Shown here: one piece after another, positions 26,321 through 40,504 of the stretch
Layout: each line of letters opens with the position of its first letter
Numbering within the stretch: position 1 is the stretch's first letter
NCBI RefSeq assembly: GCF_900116015.1
Contig: NZ_FOYH01000004.1
Location: forward strand, 328,383 to 392,382
Direction: 5' to 3'
DNA: 64,000 bases
From: Enterobacter sp. kpr-6
GTDB taxonomy: Bacteria; Pseudomonadota; Gammaproteobacteria; Enterobacterales; Enterobacteriaceae
Program-made: the position numbers and the translations under genes
The notes under the pieces: model-generated
Databases searched by the model: none
What the model was told of the DNA's origin: nothing
What the model saw: only the letters and a program-made list of their open reading frames with translations

Positions 26321-28993
26321 TTACCCTTTATCGTTTGGATTGAGGGCCTCTGTCAACCGTTGTTGCACTTCCTTCTGGAGCACATTATTAAGGCCACGCC
26401 GATCGGCTGTGGCGATTATAAATAAATCTTCTACTCGCTCACCAATTGTCGAAATTCTCGCCCCGTGGAGCGAAATCCCGAGGTCGGCGAAGACCTGTCC
26501 GACGCGGGCCAGGAGGCCGGGTTGATCGAGCGCAATGAGTTCTAAAAACGATTTCCGCTCGGTATGCGTGGGCAAAAAGTTTACTTCCGTATCGACGGTA
26601 AAATGACGCAGTTTGGCGGCCTGGCGGCGCGGCTGCGGTGGCTGCCAGCTACGCTGAGTGATGGCCTGCACCAGGCCCGCGTTAATCGCATCGTGACGAT
26701 CCGGCGACAGCGGTTTGCCGTCCGGCTCCAGCACTATAAAGGTGTCCATCGCCATACCGTCGCGGGTGGTAAAAATCTGCGCGTCGTGCACGCTGAGATT
26801 GCGCCTGTCCAGTTCGGCACAGACGGCAGCAAACAGATAAGGTCGGTCCGGGCTCCAGATAAAAATCTCCGTCCCCCCGCGCGTGGCCTGCGGACTTAAC
26901 AGGATCAACGGCTGGCTGAGATCGTGCTTCAGCAAATGGCGCGCATGCCAGGCGAGTTGATTTGGGCTGTGGCGCACAAAATAGTTTGCCCGGCAGCGCG
27001 CCCAGATATGATGCAGCGCCTCTTCATCAATGTTATCCATTCGCAGCAGCGCCAGCGCCTGGATCTGGTGATGGCGCACGCGCTCACGCATATCCGGCGT
27101 GTTTTGCATCCCCCGGCGAAGCTGTTTTTCAGTGGCAAAGTACAGTTCGCGCAACAGACTCTGCTTCCAGCTATTCCACAAGGTTTCGTTAGTGGCACAG
27201 ATATCGGCGACCGTCAGGCAGACCAGAAAACGCAGGCGGTTTTCTGTTTGCACCTCTTCGGCGAACTGTTTGATCACTTCGGGATCCTGAATATCACGCC
27301 GCTGTGCGGTGACCGACATCAGCAGATGGTGGCGCACCAGCCAGGCAACCAGTTGGGTTTCCCGCGAGTTCAGACCGTGCAGTTCGGCAAATTTCAGCAC
27401 GTCCTGCGCGCCGAGCACCGAATGATCGCCGCCGCGACCTTTAGCGATATCGTGGAACAGGGCAGCAATCAGGATCAGCTCCGGATGGGTAAGGCGCGGC
27501 CACAGTTCTACGCACAGCGGATGCTTCTGACGGGTGGCTTCGTTGGCAAAACTTTCCAGTTTGAGCAGCACGCGGATCGTGTGTTCATCCACGGTATACG
27601 CGTGAAACAGATCGAACTGCATCTGGCCCACGATGTGTGACCACTGCGGCATGTAGGCCCATAAAACGCTGTGCCGGTGCATCGGCAGCAAGCCGCGGCT
27701 GACCGCGCCCGGATGGCGCAACATGCTGAGAAACAGCGAGCGCGCTTCGGGGATATAGCACAGCGGCTGCGTCAGATGGCGACGGGCATGACGCAGGTGA
27801 CGCAGCGTGGTGGAGTAAATGCCGGTAATGCTGCTGTTACGCACCATGATGTAAAACATGCGCAGGATCGCCTGCGGCTCGCGGATAAACAGCGTTTCGT
27901 CGCGCAGATCGATAAGCGTGCCGCGAAGCTGGAATTCATCATCAATGGCGCGCGGTTTTTCATCGGCGGTCAGCGCCAGAATCGCTTCGTCAAAAAGCTG
28001 GATCAGCATCTGGTTGAGTTCCGTCACCCGACGGGTCACGCGATAGAAATCTTTCATCATGTGCTCAACCGGCTGGTTGCCTTCGCCGCTGTAGTTCAGG
28101 CGCTGGGCGACGCTAAGCTGGCGGTCGAACAACAGGCGGTTGTCGTAGCGGGTGATTTCCAGATGCAGCGCAAAACGGATGCGCCACAGCAAATGCAGGC
28201 ATTCGTTCAGTTCGTTACGTTCGGCGGGGGTTAAAAAGCCGAAACCGACCATTTCACTGAGCGAAGTGGCACCGAAGTGACGGCGGGCGATCCACTGTAG
28301 CGTATGGATGTCGCGCAGGCCGCCGGGACTGTTTTTAATATCCGGTTCAAGGTTGTAGCTGGTGCCGTGATAGCGCTGGTGGCGTTCGTTTTGCTCGTCG
28401 AGCTTGGCGGCAAAGAACTTTTCCGACGGCCAGAAGCCATCGCTGAAAATATGCTTTTGCAACTCCAGAAAGAGCGCCACATCACCAATCAGCAGGCGGG
28501 ACTCAATCAGGTTGGTGGCGACGGTGAGATCCGATAACCCTTCCAGCAAACACTCTTCCAGGGTTCGCACGCTGTGCCCGACCTCCAGCCGCACGTCCCA
28601 GAGCAGCGTGAGCAGTTCGCCAATCTTTTGCGATTGTTCATCGGAGAGCTTTTTGCGGCTTAAGATCAGCAGGTCAATATCGGAGAGCGGATGCAGTTCG
28701 CCGCGACCGTAGCCGCCGACCGCCACCAGCGCCGCATCGCTGACTTCACCGAAGCCATATTCCATCCACAGGCGCTGCAATAACTGATCAATAAATTCGG
28801 TGCGCGCCTCAATAAGCTGCTCAGCCGACAGGCCTTCATCAAAGACGTGTCCCACCCATTGCTGGAACGTATCGATGCGCGCTTTGATCCCCGCGCAATT
28901 CAGATCGTCCGCAGGCCAGGAAGAGGGATTGATGGGCTGGCCGGGAAGCGTGGGTGCCGTAAGGCTTAACTGCTCAGAGAGACTGTGGATCAT
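26321..28993 (-). CDS. glnD: Bifunctional uridylyltransferase/uridylyl-removing enzyme GlnD
   Basis: Nitrogen sensor that uridylylates PII proteins (GlnB, GlnK) when glutamine is low and removes UMP when it is high. 890 residues, equal to E. coli, from the ATG at 28993 (MIHSLSEQ). An upstream in-frame TTG at 29008 is less likely. Domains: nucleotidyltransferase with [19 protein letters not shown] near residue 100, an HD domain with [13 protein letters not shown] near 510, and two C-terminal ACT domains (about 705-785 and 815-890) that bind glutamine. dapD follows closely. Confidence 0.97.
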   Translation of the reverse strand: MIHSLSEQLSLTAPTLPGQPINPSSWPADDLNCAGIKARIDTFQQWVGHVFDEGLSAEQLIEARTEFIDQLLQRLWMEYGFGEVSDAALVAVGGYGRGELHPLSDIDLLILSRKKLSDEQSQKIGELLTLLWDVRLEVGHSVRTLEECLLEGLSDLTVATNLIESRLLIGDVALFLELQKHIFSDGFWPSEKFFAAKLDEQNERHQRYHGTSYNLEPDIKNSPGGLRDIHTLQWIARRHFGATSLSEMVGFGFLTPAERNELNECLHLLWRIRFALHLEITRYDNRLLFDRQLSVAQRLNYSGEGNQPVEHMMKDFYRVTRRVTELNQMLIQLFDEAILALTADEKPRAIDDEFQLRGTLIDLRDETLFIREPQAILRMFYIMVRNSSITGIYSTTLRHLRHARRHLTQPLCYIPEARSLFLSMLRHPGAVSRGLLPMHRHSVLWAYMPQWSHIVGQMQFDLFHAYTVDEHTIRVLLKLESFANEATRQKHPLCVELWPRLTHPELILIAALFHDIAKGRGGDHSVLGAQDVLKFAELHGLNSRETQLVAWLVRHHLLMSVTAQRRDIQDPEVIKQFAEEVQTENRLRFLVCLTVADICATNETLWNSWKQSLLRELYFATEKQLRRGMQNTPDMRERVRHHQIQALALLRMDNIDEEALHHIWARCRANYFVRHSPNQLAWHARHLLKHDLSQPLILLSPQATRGGTEIFIWSPDRPYLFAAVCAELDRRNLSVHDAQIFTTRDGMAMDTFIVLEPDGKPLSPDRHDAINAGLVQAITQRSWQPPQPRRQAAKLRHFTVDTEVNFLPTHTERKSFLELIALDQPGLLARVGQVFADLGISLHGARISTIGERVEDLFIIATADRRGLNNVLQKEVQQRLTEALNPNDKG

Positions 28994-29030
28994 CGTGCGC
29001 CACCCCAATATAAGAAAAAACTATCACCAT

Positions 29031-29055
29031 AAAAAAAGCCGGCATTCGCCGGCTC
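29031..29055 (-). terminator. Rho-independent terminator after map
   Basis: Stem AGCCGGC/GCCGGCT with loop around ATTC (29038-29054), followed on the minus strand by seven T residues. It separates map from glnD. Confidence 0.87.
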
Positions 29056-29059
29056 TTTA

Positions 29060-29854
29060 TCATTCGTTGTGCGAGAGTATCGCCGGGATGGTGTCATCCT
29101 TGCGTAACGTCATTATTTCGCAGCCGTTCTCTGTCACCACAATAGTATGCTCGTATTGCGCCGACAAGCTCCGGTCTTTGGTTTTCACCGTCCAGCCATC
29201 TTTCATGGTGCGGATGCGGTAATCACCGGCATTGACCATCGGCTCGATAGTAAAGGTCATGCCCGCCTGAAGCACGACGCCGCCATCATCCGCATCGTAG
29301 TGCAGAACCTGCGGCTCTTCGTGGAAGACGCGGCCAATGCCGTGACCGCAATATTCACGCACCACGGAGAAGCCTTCGGCTTCCACAAACTTCTGGATTG
29401 CCGCGCCGATTGTGCGCAGACGAATACCCGGTTTGACCATTTTCAGCGCCAGGTAGAGGCTGTCCTGGGTGACGCGGCACAGACGCTCACCCAGAATAGT
29501 CGGCTTACCGACGATGAACATTTTAGAGGTGTCACCGTGGTACTCGTCTTTAATAACGGTCACGTCAATGTTGACGATATCGCCGTCTTTCAGCAGCTTC
29601 TCGTCGTCCGGGATACCGTGGCACACCACTTCATTAATAGAGATGCAGACCGATTTCGGGAAACCGTGGTAGCCGAGGCAGGCGGAAACGGCGTGCTGCT
29701 CGTTGACGATGTAATCATTACAGATGCGGTCGAGCTCGCCCGTGCTGATGCCCGGCTTGATGTAAGGCTCGATCATTTCCAGCACTTCTGCGGCCAGTTT
29801 GCCCGCAACGCGCATTTTTTCAATTTCTTCAGAAGTCTTCAGTGAGATAGCCAT
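29060..29854 (-). CDS. map: Methionine aminopeptidase type I
   Basis: Removes the initiator methionine from nascent proteins at the ribosome. 264 residues, as in E. coli. Metal ligands are visible in order: His79 region CHGIPDD, Asp97 in VNIDVTVI, Asp108 in EYHGDTSKMF, His171 in YCGHGIGRVFHE, Glu204 in TIEPMV and Glu235 in QYEHTIVV. ATG start at 29854, divergent from rpsB. Confidence 0.97.
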   Translation of the reverse strand: MAISLKTSEEIEKMRVAGKLAAEVLEMIEPYIKPGISTGELDRICNDYIVNEQHAVSACLGYHGFPKSVCISINEVVCHGIPDDEKLLKDGDIVNIDVTVIKDEYHGDTSKMFIVGKPTILGERLCRVTQDSLYLALKMVKPGIRLRTIGAAIQKFVEAEGFSVVREYCGHGIGRVFHEEPQVLHYDADDGGVVLQAGMTFTIEPMVNAGDYRIRTMKDGWTVKTKDRSLSAQYEHTIVVTENGCEIMTLRKDDTIPAILSHNE

Positions 29855-29975
29855 GGATGCTGTCCATCGGTGTCGAGGTGATCGACAAGTATTGTCTAAG
29901 TGCGGTCAATGTTAACAGTCAGGGAAGGCCTGTGCCAAATTGAGAATCAAACGGCGCACATCATGCCAACATTTA

Positions 29976-30005
29976 TTGGAGTCAGAGCGGGATTTATGGT
30001 ATAAA
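29976..30005 (+). promoter_or_regulatory. Probable rpsB promoter
   Basis: TTGGAG (29976-29981), 18-base spacer, TATAAA (30000-30005), then GCGCGCC. The GC-rich discriminator just after the -10 is typical of stringently controlled ribosomal promoters. The rest of the 320-base map-rpsB gap is AT-rich upstream sequence and the structured leader. Confidence 0.6.
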
Positions 30006-30011
30006 GCGCGC

Positions 30012-30900
<889 letters not shown>

Positions 30901-30952
30901 TAAGGCAAGCTCCCTGGAGCCCTTATTAACCAGGTAGTATCGAGTTTGGTTA

Positions 30953-30978
30953 GGGGGGCCTTTTTATGGCCCCTTTTT
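30953..30978 (+). terminator. Intercistronic attenuator between rpsB and tsf
   Basis: GGGGCC (30955-30960), TTTTTAT loop, GGCCCC (30968-30973), then TTTTT. Partial termination here would make S2 more abundant than the downstream cistron from this promoter, although tsf follows in the same transcript. Confidence 0.75.
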
Positions 30979-31038
30979 CACTTTTAAATCTGTCTGGTCG
31001 TCGAGGCCGGGCAGGTCAAATCTCCCGAGGATTTTAGA

Positions 31039-31890
31039 ATGGCTGAAATTACCGCATCCCTGGTAAAAGAGCTGCGCGAACGTACTGGCGCAGGCATGAT
31101 GGATTGCAAAAAAGCACTGACTGAAGCTAATGGCGACATCGAGCTGGCAATCGAAAACATGCGTAAATCTGGCGCGATCAAAGCGGCGAAAAAAGCAGGC
31201 AACGTGGCTGCTGACGGCGTGATCATCACCAAGATCGATGGCACTTTCGGTGTGATTCTGGAAGTTAACTGCCAGACTGACTTCGTTGCTAAAGACAGCG
31301 GCTTCCAGGCATTTGCTAATAAAGTTCTGGATGCAGCAGTTGCTGGCAAAATCACTGACGTTGAAGTACTGAAAACGCAGTTCGAAGAAGAGCGTGTTGC
31401 CCTGGTTGCTAAAATCGGTGAAAACATCAACATCCGTCGCGTGTCTTCCCTGGAAGGCGAAGTGCTGGGTTCTTACCTGCACGGCGCACGCATCGGTGTT
31501 CTGATCGCTGCTAAAGGTGCTGACGAAGAACTGGTTAAGCAGCTGGCAATGCACGTTGCTGCAAGCAAGCCTGAGTTCGTGAAGCCTGAAGATGTGTCTG
31601 CTGAAGTGGTTGAGAAAGAGTACCAGGTTCAGCTGGACATCGCCATGCAGTCCGGTAAGCCGAAAGAAATCGCAGAGAAAATGGTTGAAGGCCGCATGAA
31701 GAAATTCACCGGCGAAGTGTCTCTGACCGGTCAGCCTTTCGTAATGGACCCGAGCAAAACCGTTGGCCAGCTGCTGAAAGAGCACAACGCTGACGTGACT
31801 AACTTCATCCGCTTCGAAGTGGGCGAAGGCATCGAGAAAGTTGAGACTGACTTCGCAGCAGAAGTTGCTGCCATGTCCAAGCAGTCTTAA
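31039..31890 (+). CDS. tsf: Translation elongation factor Ts
   Basis: Guanine nucleotide exchange factor for EF-Tu. 283 residues, as in E. coli. N-terminal UBA-like domain with [15 protein letters not shown], core domains with the TDFV motif ([13 protein letters not shown] near residue 79) that inserts into EF-Tu, and the helical dimerisation hairpin around 185-225. Highly biased codons. ATG start at 31039 after CCGAGGATTTTAGA. Confidence 0.99.
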   Translation: MAEITASLVKELRERTGAGMMDCKKALTEANGDIELAIENMRKSGAIKAAKKAGNVAADGVIITKIDGTFGVILEVNCQTDFVAKDSGFQAFANKVLDAAVAGKITDVEVLKTQFEEERVALVAKIGENINIRRVSSLEGEVLGSYLHGARIGVLIAAKGADEELVKQLAMHVAASKPEFVKPEDVSAEVVEKEYQVQLDIAMQSGKPKEIAEKMVEGRMKKFTGEVSLTGQPFVMDPSKTVGQLLKEHNADVTNFIRFEVGEGIEKVETDFAAEVAAMSKQS

Positions 31891-31901
31891 TCAATAAAAG
31901 G

Positions 31902-31926
31902 AGCCGCCTGAGGGCGGCTTCTTTTT
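31902..31926 (+). terminator. Rho-independent terminator of rpsB-tsf
   Basis: Perfect 7-bp stem AGCCGCC (31902-31908) with GGCGGCT (31913-31919), tetraloop TGAG, then TCTTTTT. Confidence 0.92.
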
Positions 31927-31975
31927 GCAATCTGCATTCTAAAATCAGCAAAAGACCTATGTTGTTCGCGCTGGT

Positions 31976-32003
31976 TTGCGACGTATCATGTCGCCTGTAT
32001 TAC
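31976..32003 (+). promoter_or_regulatory. Candidate pyrH promoter
   Basis: TTGCGA (31976-31981), 16-base spacer, TATTAC (31998-32003), about 37 bases before the pyrH start and after the tsf terminator. Hexamers are moderate matches to sigma-70; assigned by eye. Confidence 0.42.
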
Positions 32004-32039
32004 ATCCCTCTCATTCGTTGACAGTCTCAGGAAAGAATC

Positions 32040-32765
32040 ATGGCTACCAATGCAAAACCCGTCTATAAACGCATCCTGCTCAAGCTTAGCGGCGAAGCGT
32101 TGCAGGGCACCGAAGGCTTCGGTATTGACGCAAGCATCCTCGATCGCATGGCACAAGAAATTAAAGAGCTGGTGGAATTAGGCATCCAGGTCGGCGTGGT
32201 CATTGGTGGTGGTAACCTTTTCCGTGGTGCCGGACTGGCAAAAGCGGGCATGAACCGCGTAGTGGGCGACCACATGGGTATGCTGGCTACCGTGATGAAC
32301 GGCCTGGCGATGCGCGACGCACTTCACCGCGCCTATGTGAACGCCCGTCTGATGTCGGCGATCCCGCTGAACGGCGTGTGTGACAATTACAGCTGGGCTG
32401 AAGCCATCAGCCTGCTGCGTAATAACCGTGTGGTGATCCTCTCCGCCGGTACAGGTAATCCGTTCTTTACTACCGATTCCGCTGCCTGCCTGCGCGGGAT
32501 TGAGATCGAAGCAGACGTGGTGCTGAAAGCCACCAAAGTGGATGGCGTCTTTACGGCCGATCCGGCAAAAGATCCTGCTGCAACAATGTACGATCAACTG
32601 TCTTACAGCGAAGTGCTGGATAAAGAGCTGAAAGTGATGGATCTGGCGGCCTTTACGCTTGCCCGCGATCACAAATTGCCGATCCGTGTTTTCAACATGA
32701 ATAAGCCAGGCGCACTGCGTCGCGTGGTCATGGGTGAAAAAGAAGGCACTTTAATCACGGAATAA
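32040..32765 (+). CDS. pyrH: UMP kinase
   Basis: Phosphorylates UMP to UDP; hexameric amino-acid-kinase fold enzyme regulated by GTP and UTP, also known as SmbA. 241 residues, as in E. coli. Motifs: [10 protein letters not shown] near residue 15 (phosphate binding), GGGNLFRG near 57, and the nucleotide segment [14 protein letters not shown] near 137. ATG start at 32040 behind AGGAAAG. Confidence 0.98.
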   Translation: MATNAKPVYKRILLKLSGEALQGTEGFGIDASILDRMAQEIKELVELGIQVGVVIGGGNLFRGAGLAKAGMNRVVGDHMGMLATVMNGLAMRDALHRAYVNARLMSAIPLNGVCDNYSWAEAISLLRNNRVVILSAGTGNPFFTTDSAACLRGIEIEADVVLKATKVDGVFTADPAKDPAATMYDQLSYSEVLDKELKVMDLAAFTLARDHKLPIRVFNMNKPGALRRVVMGEKEGTLITE

Positions 32766-32856
32766 TTTCCGTGAGCGATAAATAAAGGTAAGATCCCGCT
32801 TTATTTTGACGTGGTTTTACCCGGCACCTTTTGCGGTGTCATGAATTAAACGGGAC

Positions 32857-32862
32857 TATACT
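32857..32862 (+). promoter_or_regulatory. Possible -10 element upstream of frr
   Basis: TATACT at 32857-32862 in the 162-base pyrH-frr gap. The -35 region is weak (GTGTCA at 15 bases or TTGCGG at 20). Nothing else is clear in the gap. Confidence 0.3.
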
Positions 32863-32927
32863 TAGCACACCTTTTATGGCGTGACGGCGTGTGGTCTGCC
32901 TGAGACAAGTTTTCAAGGATTCGTAAC

Positions 32928-33485
32928 GTGATTAGCGATATCAGAAAAGATGCTGAAGTACGCATGGAAAAATGCGTAGAAGCATTCAAAACCCAAATCA
33001 GCAAAGTGCGCACCGGTCGCGCTTCCCCAAGCCTTCTGGACGGTATTGTTGTGGAGTACTACGGTACGCCTACGCCGCTGCGCCAGCTGGCAAGCGTGAC
33101 GGTTGAAGATTCCCGCACCCTGAAAATTAACGTTTTCGATCGTTCCATGGGCCCGGCCGTTGAAAAAGCGATCATGGCGTCCGATCTCGGTCTGAACCCG
33201 AACTCCGCGGGCAGCGATATTCGCGTTCCACTGCCTGCGCTGACCGAAGAGCGTCGTAAAGATCTGATCAAAGTTGTTCGTGGTGAAGCAGAAGGCGCGC
33301 GCGTAGCTGTGCGTAACGTGCGTCGCGATGCGAACGATAAAGTGAAGGCACTGTTGAAAGATAAAGAGATCAGCGAAGATGACGATCGCCGTTCTCAGGA
33401 CGACGTGCAGAAAATGACTGACGCAGCCATTAAGAAAGTTGATGCCGCACTGGCGGATAAAGAAGCTGAACTGATGCAGTTCTGA
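32928..33485 (+). CDS. frr: Ribosome recycling factor
   Basis: Splits the post-termination ribosome together with EF-G. 185 residues, as in E. coli. tRNA-like shape: long three-helix bundle (N-terminal [20 protein letters not shown] and C-terminal half) around a small beta domain (about 31-104). The conserved [12 protein letters not shown] and EERRKDLIK segments are present. The start is a GTG at 32928 preceded by CAAGGAT, and a strong terminator follows. Confidence 0.98.
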   Translation: MISDIRKDAEVRMEKCVEAFKTQISKVRTGRASPSLLDGIVVEYYGTPTPLRQLASVTVEDSRTLKINVFDRSMGPAVEKAIMASDLGLNPNSAGSDIRVPLPALTEERRKDLIKVVRGEAEGARVAVRNVRRDANDKVKALLKDKEISEDDDRRSQDDVQKMTDAAIKKVDAALADKEAELMQF

Positions 33486-33501
33486 TTTCGCATGAACGAT
33501 T

Positions 33502-33549
33502 AAAACGCCGCGCAGGAAACCGAAAGGTTTGCTGGCGGCGTTTTGCTTT
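33502..33549 (+). terminator. Terminator after frr
   Basis: Stem AAAACGCCG (33502-33510) with CGGCGTTTT (about 33536-33544), a smaller inner AACCGAAAGGTT hairpin, and a T-rich tail to 33549. Confidence 0.85.
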
Positions 33550-33580
33550 TTATCCTCCAATAATCGGACGTCTCACCGCC

Positions 33581-34780
33581 ATGAAACAACTCACTCTCCT
33601 TGGCTCAACCGGCTCGATTGGTTGCAGCACCCTCAATGTGGTTCGCCAGAATCCCGACCGCTTCTCTGTAACCGCGCTGGTAGCGGGCAAGAACGTCACC
33701 CGCATGATTGAACAGTGTCTGGAGTTCGCCCCGCGTTTTGCGGTAATGGACGATGAGGCCAGCGCCCGCGAGCTTAAAGAGGCGCTAAGGCAGCATGGCA
33801 GCCGCACAGAGGTCATGAGTGGTCAGCGGGCAGCCTGTGAAATGGCGGCGCTGGAAGAGGTGGATCAGGTCATGGCGGCGATTGTCGGCGCGGCGGGACT
33901 GGTGCCGACTCTGGCGGCAATCCATGCAGGTAAAACGGTACTCCTGGCAAATAAAGAGGCGCTGGTCACCTGCGGGCGTCTGTTTATGGAGGCGGTGAAG
34001 AACAGCGGGGCGCAACTTTTACCCGTAGACAGCGAACATAACGCCATTTTTCAGAGTTTACCGCAACCTTTCCAGCATAACCTGGGGTACGCTGATCTGG
34101 AGCAAAACGGTGTTCTCTCCATTTTGCTTACCGGGTCTGGTGGCCCATTTCGGGAAACGCCGCTGTCTGAACTGGCTACTATGACGCCTGATCAGGCGTG
34201 CCGTCATCCCAACTGGTCGATGGGACGTAAAATCTCCGTCGATTCTGCCACCATGATGAATAAAGGTCTGGAATACATTGAAGCGCGCTGGCTGTTTAAT
34301 GCTTCCGCACACCAGATGGAAGTGCTGATTCACCCGCAATCGGTGATCCACTCCATGGTGCGTTATCAGGATGGTAGCGTGTTAGCTCAGTTAGGTGAGC
34401 CGGATATGCGCACGCCAATTGCCCATACGATGGCATGGCCTGAACGCGTCACTTCCGGGGTGAAACCTCTCGATTTTTGTAAGCTGAGTGCGTTAACGTT
34501 TGTCGCGCCTGATTATGAGCGCTATCCCTGCCTGAAGCTGGCGATGGATGCGTTTGAACAAGGGCAGGCGGCGACCACGGCACTGAATGCTGCAAATGAG
34601 GTGACGGTTGCCGCATTTCTGGCGTCCGCTATTCGCTTTACCGATATCGCTGCCCTTAATCTGTCTGTTCTCGAACAAATGGATTTGCGCGAACCGCAAA
34701 GTATTGATGACGTACTGGCTGTAGATAGCGCCGCTCGTGAAGTCGCCGAAAAAGAGGTGATGCGTCTCGCAAGCTGGTGA
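33581..34780 (+). CDS. dxr: 1-deoxy-D-xylulose 5-phosphate reductoisomerase
   Basis: NADPH enzyme that makes 2-C-methyl-D-erythritol 4-phosphate, the committed step of the MEP isoprenoid pathway and the fosmidomycin target. 399 residues (E. coli 398). NADPH loop LGSTGSIG near residues 7-14, metal/substrate residues in PVDSEHNA (about 148-155), flexible loop [23 protein letters not shown] (about 209-231). It supplies isoprenoid precursors that ispU, 190 bases downstream, extends. Confidence 0.98.
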   Translation: MKQLTLLGSTGSIGCSTLNVVRQNPDRFSVTALVAGKNVTRMIEQCLEFAPRFAVMDDEASARELKEALRQHGSRTEVMSGQRAACEMAALEEVDQVMAAIVGAAGLVPTLAAIHAGKTVLLANKEALVTCGRLFMEAVKNSGAQLLPVDSEHNAIFQSLPQPFQHNLGYADLEQNGVLSILLTGSGGPFRETPLSELATMTPDQACRHPNWSMGRKISVDSATMMNKGLEYIEARWLFNASAHQMEVLIHPQSVIHSMVRYQDGSVLAQLGEPDMRTPIAHTMAWPERVTSGVKPLDFCKLSALTFVAPDYERYPCLKLAMDAFEQGQAATTALNAANEVTVAAFLASAIRFTDIAALNLSVLEQMDLREPQSIDDVLAVDSAAREVAEKEVMRLASW

Positions 34781-34807
34781 TATTACGGCAACACGTGGTT
34801 GTGCTAT

Positions 34808-34836
34808 TTGTTAGCGTTGGGCTTCAGTGATATAGT
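34808..34836 (+). promoter_or_regulatory. Candidate sigma-70 promoter in the dxr-ispU gap
   Basis: TTGTTA (34808-34813), 17-base spacer, TATAGT (34831-34836). Predicted start near 34843, so a transcript would meet a terminator-like hairpin after about 60 bases, before reaching ispU. Confidence 0.55.
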
Positions 34837-34880
34837 CTGCGCCACCTGTTTGTGGAGCATTAGCCCCATCAGGTCTGGTA

Positions 34881-34906
34881 AGCCGTGGTTTTACACGGCT
34901 TTTTTA
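34881..34906 (+). terminator. Terminator-like hairpin upstream of ispU
   Basis: Perfect 7-bp stem AGCCGTG (34881-34887) with CACGGCT (34894-34900), followed by six to seven T residues. It could end the dxr transcript, attenuate ispU, or be the 3' end of a small RNA started at the promoter just upstream. Confidence 0.8.
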
Positions 34907-34966
34907 TGTAAAGGCTTCAGTATTCCTGGCTACCGCTAAATCCTTTTCAGGGACTAATAACGCGTT

Positions 34967-35725
34967 ATGTTGTCTGCTAATCAACCATTAAGCGAAAATT
35001 TGCCAGCGCATGGCTGCCGTCATGTAGCGATAATTATGGATGGCAATGGTCGCTGGGCGAAAAGACAAGGGAAGATTCGGGCCTTTGGTCATAAAGCCGG
35101 GGCTAAATCTGTTCGCCGTGCGGTTTCTTTTGCTGCTAACAGCGGCATAGATGCATTGACGCTTTATGCCTTTAGCAGTGAAAACTGGAATCGTCCGGCG
35201 CAGGAAGTCAGCGCGCTGATGGAACTGTTTGTATGGGCGCTAGACAGCGAAGTAAAAAGCCTGCACAAGCATAATGTACGTCTGCGCGTCATTGGCGATA
35301 CCCGTCGTTTTAACGCACGCTTACAAGAACGCATTCGTAAGGCCGAAGCCCTGACGGCACAAAACACCGGGCTGACGTTGAATGTTGCCGCGAACTATGG
35401 CGGACGTTGGGATATTATTCAGGGAGTACAGCAACTCGCTGTTCAGGTTCAGGAAGGACTGTTACGTCCGGATGAAATTGATGAAGAGGCGCTGAGTAAG
35501 CAAATCTGCATGCATGAACTGGCTCCCGTAGATTTAGTGATTAGGACAGGGGGAGAGCATCGCATTAGTAACTTTCTGCTTTGGCAAATTGCCTATGCCG
35601 AACTTTACTTTACAGATGTTCTTTGGCCCGATTTCGATGAACAAGACTTTGAAGGTGCGCTGCATGCCTTTGCCAATCGAGAGCGTCGTTTCGGCGGCAC
35701 CGAGCCTGGTGGCGACAAAGCCTGA
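34967..35725 (+). CDS. ispU: Undecaprenyl diphosphate synthase
   Basis: cis-Prenyltransferase (also uppS) that extends farnesyl diphosphate with eight isopentenyl units to form the lipid carrier for peptidoglycan and O-antigen. 252 residues (E. coli 253). Catalytic Asp25 in [12 protein letters not shown], the FSSENWNRP loop near 70, and [15 protein letters not shown] near 194. ATG start at 34967. Followed after 12 bases by cdsA. Confidence 0.97.
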   Translation: MLSANQPLSENLPAHGCRHVAIIMDGNGRWAKRQGKIRAFGHKAGAKSVRRAVSFAANSGIDALTLYAFSSENWNRPAQEVSALMELFVWALDSEVKSLHKHNVRLRVIGDTRRFNARLQERIRKAEALTAQNTGLTLNVAANYGGRWDIIQGVQQLAVQVQEGLLRPDEIDEEALSKQICMHELAPVDLVIRTGGEHRISNFLLWQIAYAELYFTDVLWPDFDEQDFEGALHAFANRERRFGGTEPGGDKA

Positions 35726-35737
35726 TGGGGGTAGCTT

Positions 35738-36595
35738 TTGCTGAAGTATCGCCTGATTTCTGCTTTTGTATTAATACCCATCGTTATTGCGGCCCTGTTT
35801 TTACTGCCGCCGGTGGGATTTGCCATAGTCACGATCGCCGTGTGCATGCTTGCTGCATGGGAATGGGGGCAGCTTAGCGGCTTTACTTCCCGGACTCAGC
35901 GCGTCTGGCTTGCGGTGTTATGTGGACTGGTACTGGCCGCGATGCTACTGGCTATGCCTGAGTATCATCACGATGTGCATCAGCCGTTGGTTGAAGTCTC
36001 GTTATGGGCATCGCTGGGATGGTGGATAGCTGCACTCTTGTTAGTGCTCTTCTATCCGGCTTCTGCGGGGATCTGGCGGCACTCAAAAGCGCTGCGCCTG
36101 GTGTTTGGTATTCTCACTATCGTGCCCTTTTTTTGGGGAATGCTGGCGCTGCGCGCCTGGCACTATGATGACAACCATTACAGCGGAGCGGTGTGGTTGC
36201 TTTACATCATGATCCTCGTATGGGGTGCGGATTCCGGTGCGTATATGTTTGGTAAATTATTTGGCAAACATAAGCTGGCCCCTAAAGTTTCTCCCGGAAA
36301 AACCTGGCAGGGATTTATTGGCGGGTTATTCACCGCCGCTGTGATATCGTGGGGCTATGGCGTGTGGGCAAACCTTGATGTTGCGCCTTCGGCCTTATTG
36401 ATTTGCTCGATTGTGGCAGCACTTGCCTCCGTACTCGGTGATTTAACCGAAAGTATGTTTAAGCGTGAAGCCGGTATCAAAGATAGTGGTCACCTTATTC
36501 CAGGACATGGCGGTATACTCGATCGTATCGACAGTCTGACAGCCGCCGTACCGGTGTTTGCCTGCCTGTTACTGCTGGTATTCAGGACGATTTAA
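35738..36595 (+). CDS. cdsA: Phosphatidate cytidylyltransferase
   Basis: Inner-membrane enzyme that makes CDP-diacylglycerol from CTP and phosphatidate, precursor of all phospholipids. 285 residues, as in E. coli, with about eight membrane helices and the family signature [21 protein letters not shown] near the C-terminus (about 240-262). The start codon is TTG at 35738, chosen because [14 protein letters not shown] aligns with E. coli, which also uses a non-ATG start here. It lies in a tight run ispU-cdsA-rseP-bamA. Confidence 0.96.
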   Translation: MLKYRLISAFVLIPIVIAALFLLPPVGFAIVTIAVCMLAAWEWGQLSGFTSRTQRVWLAVLCGLVLAAMLLAMPEYHHDVHQPLVEVSLWASLGWWIAALLLVLFYPASAGIWRHSKALRLVFGILTIVPFFWGMLALRAWHYDDNHYSGAVWLLYIMILVWGADSGAYMFGKLFGKHKLAPKVSPGKTWQGFIGGLFTAAVISWGYGVWANLDVAPSALLICSIVAALASVLGDLTESMFKREAGIKDSGHLIPGHGGILDRIDSLTAAVPVFACLLLLVFRTI

Positions 36596-36606
36596 CGGAA
36601 GGTTTT

Positions 36607-37959
36607 ATGTTGAGCATTCTCTGGAATCTGGCCGCGTTTATTATTGCGCTGGGCGTGCTAATCACAGTGCACGAGTTTGGTCATTTCTGGGTTGCTCGCC
36701 GTTGTGGTGTGCGGGTAGAGCGTTTTTCCATCGGTTTTGGTAAAGCGCTCTGGCGTCGCACCGATAAGCAGGGCACGGAATTTGTCATCGCGCTGATCCC
36801 GCTTGGCGGCTATGTTAAAATGCTGGATGAGCGCGTAGAGCCGGTGATACCTGAACTCCGCCATACCGCATTCAATAATAAATCCGTTGGGCAGCGTGCT
36901 GCCGTCATTGCTGCAGGCCCGATAGCCAATTTCCTTTTTGCGATCTTTGCTTACTGGCTGGTGTTTATCATCGGCGTCCCTGGCGTTCGTCCGGTTATCG
37001 GTGAAATAACGCCCAACTCTATTGCGGCATCTGCTCAAATTACGCCAGGTACGGAACTTAAAGCAATTGACGGTATCGAAACGCCTGATTGGGATGCTGT
37101 GCGTCTGCAACTGGTCTCCAAAATTGGTGACGAGAAGACGACAATCAGCGTAGCGCCATTTGGTGGCGATAGCCGACAGAACAAAACGCTGGATTTACGC
37201 CAATGGGCTTTCGAGCCTGACCGCGAAGATCCGGTTGCGTCACTCGGCATTCGTCCTCGTGGTCCTCAAATTGAACCGGTGCTTGCACAGGTGCAGCCAG
37301 ATTCCGCTGCCAGCAAAGCAGGTTTGCAAGCGGGCGACAGGATCGTTAAAGTCGATGGTCAGCCGTTAGCGCAGTGGATGACGTTTGTTAACCTTGTGCG
37401 GGACAATCCCGGTACCTCGTTAGCGCTGGATATCGAAAGACAGGGAAGCCCCTTGTCTTTAACGTTGATACCAGATACAAAACCGGTTGGCGGCAAGGAA
37501 GAAGGGTTCGCAGGCGTGGTGCCTAAAATTATCCCGCTACCCGATGAGTACAAGACAATACGCCAGTACGGGCCGTTTAGCGCAATTGTTGAAGCCACGG
37601 ATAAAACCTGGCAATTGATGAAGCTGACGGTCAGTATGTTGGGGAAATTGATAACCGGTGACGTAAAACTGAACAACCTCAGCGGGCCGATTTCGATCGC
37701 TCAAGGGGCTGGGATGTCAGCGGAGTTTGGATTGATTTATTACCTGATGTTCCTTGCGCTTATCAGCGTGAACTTAGGGATTATCAATCTGTTCCCGCTA
37801 CCCGTTCTTGATGGGGGTCATCTGCTATTTTTGGCGATTGAGAAGCTGAAGGGCGGGCCGGTATCCGAGCGAGTTCAAGACTTTAGTTATCGCATTGGCT
37901 CGGTTTTGCTGATGCTGCTAATGGGGCTTGCACTTTTCAATGATTTCTCTCGGTTATGA
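36607..37959 (+). CDS. rseP: Site-2 intramembrane protease RseP
   Basis: Zinc metalloprotease that cuts anti-sigma factor RseA within the membrane after DegS, releasing sigma-E; it also clears signal peptide remnants. 450 residues, as in E. coli. HExxH motif at His22-Glu23-His26 (VHEFGH) in the first membrane segment, two tandem periplasmic PDZ domains (about 115-310), and the third ligand in [12 protein letters not shown] near 402. It is followed after 29 bases by bamA. Confidence 0.97.
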   Translation: MLSILWNLAAFIIALGVLITVHEFGHFWVARRCGVRVERFSIGFGKALWRRTDKQGTEFVIALIPLGGYVKMLDERVEPVIPELRHTAFNNKSVGQRAAVIAAGPIANFLFAIFAYWLVFIIGVPGVRPVIGEITPNSIAASAQITPGTELKAIDGIETPDWDAVRLQLVSKIGDEKTTISVAPFGGDSRQNKTLDLRQWAFEPDREDPVASLGIRPRGPQIEPVLAQVQPDSAASKAGLQAGDRIVKVDGQPLAQWMTFVNLVRDNPGTSLALDIERQGSPLSLTLIPDTKPVGGKEEGFAGVVPKIIPLPDEYKTIRQYGPFSAIVEATDKTWQLMKLTVSMLGKLITGDVKLNNLSGPISIAQGAGMSAEFGLIYYLMFLALISVNLGIINLFPLPVLDGGHLLFLAIEKLKGGPVSERVQDFSYRIGSVLLMLLMGLALFNDFSRL

Positions 37960-37970
37960 GAGTTAGTTAG

Positions 37971-40397
<2,427 letters not shown>

Positions 40398-40504
40398 TTG
40401 TTCTGAGCAAAGGACTGCATATGCAGTGTAGCGATGGCAGCGGTTCGCCCTGCCACGCAAAGAATGGTACCTGCGGGTACATTTGGGATGGTAAGGAGTT
40501 TATA

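Noticed and set aside
40421..40504. N-terminal extension of Skp from ATG 40421
   Set aside because: It would bury the signal peptide; the GTG at 40505 has a ribosome site and matches E. coli.
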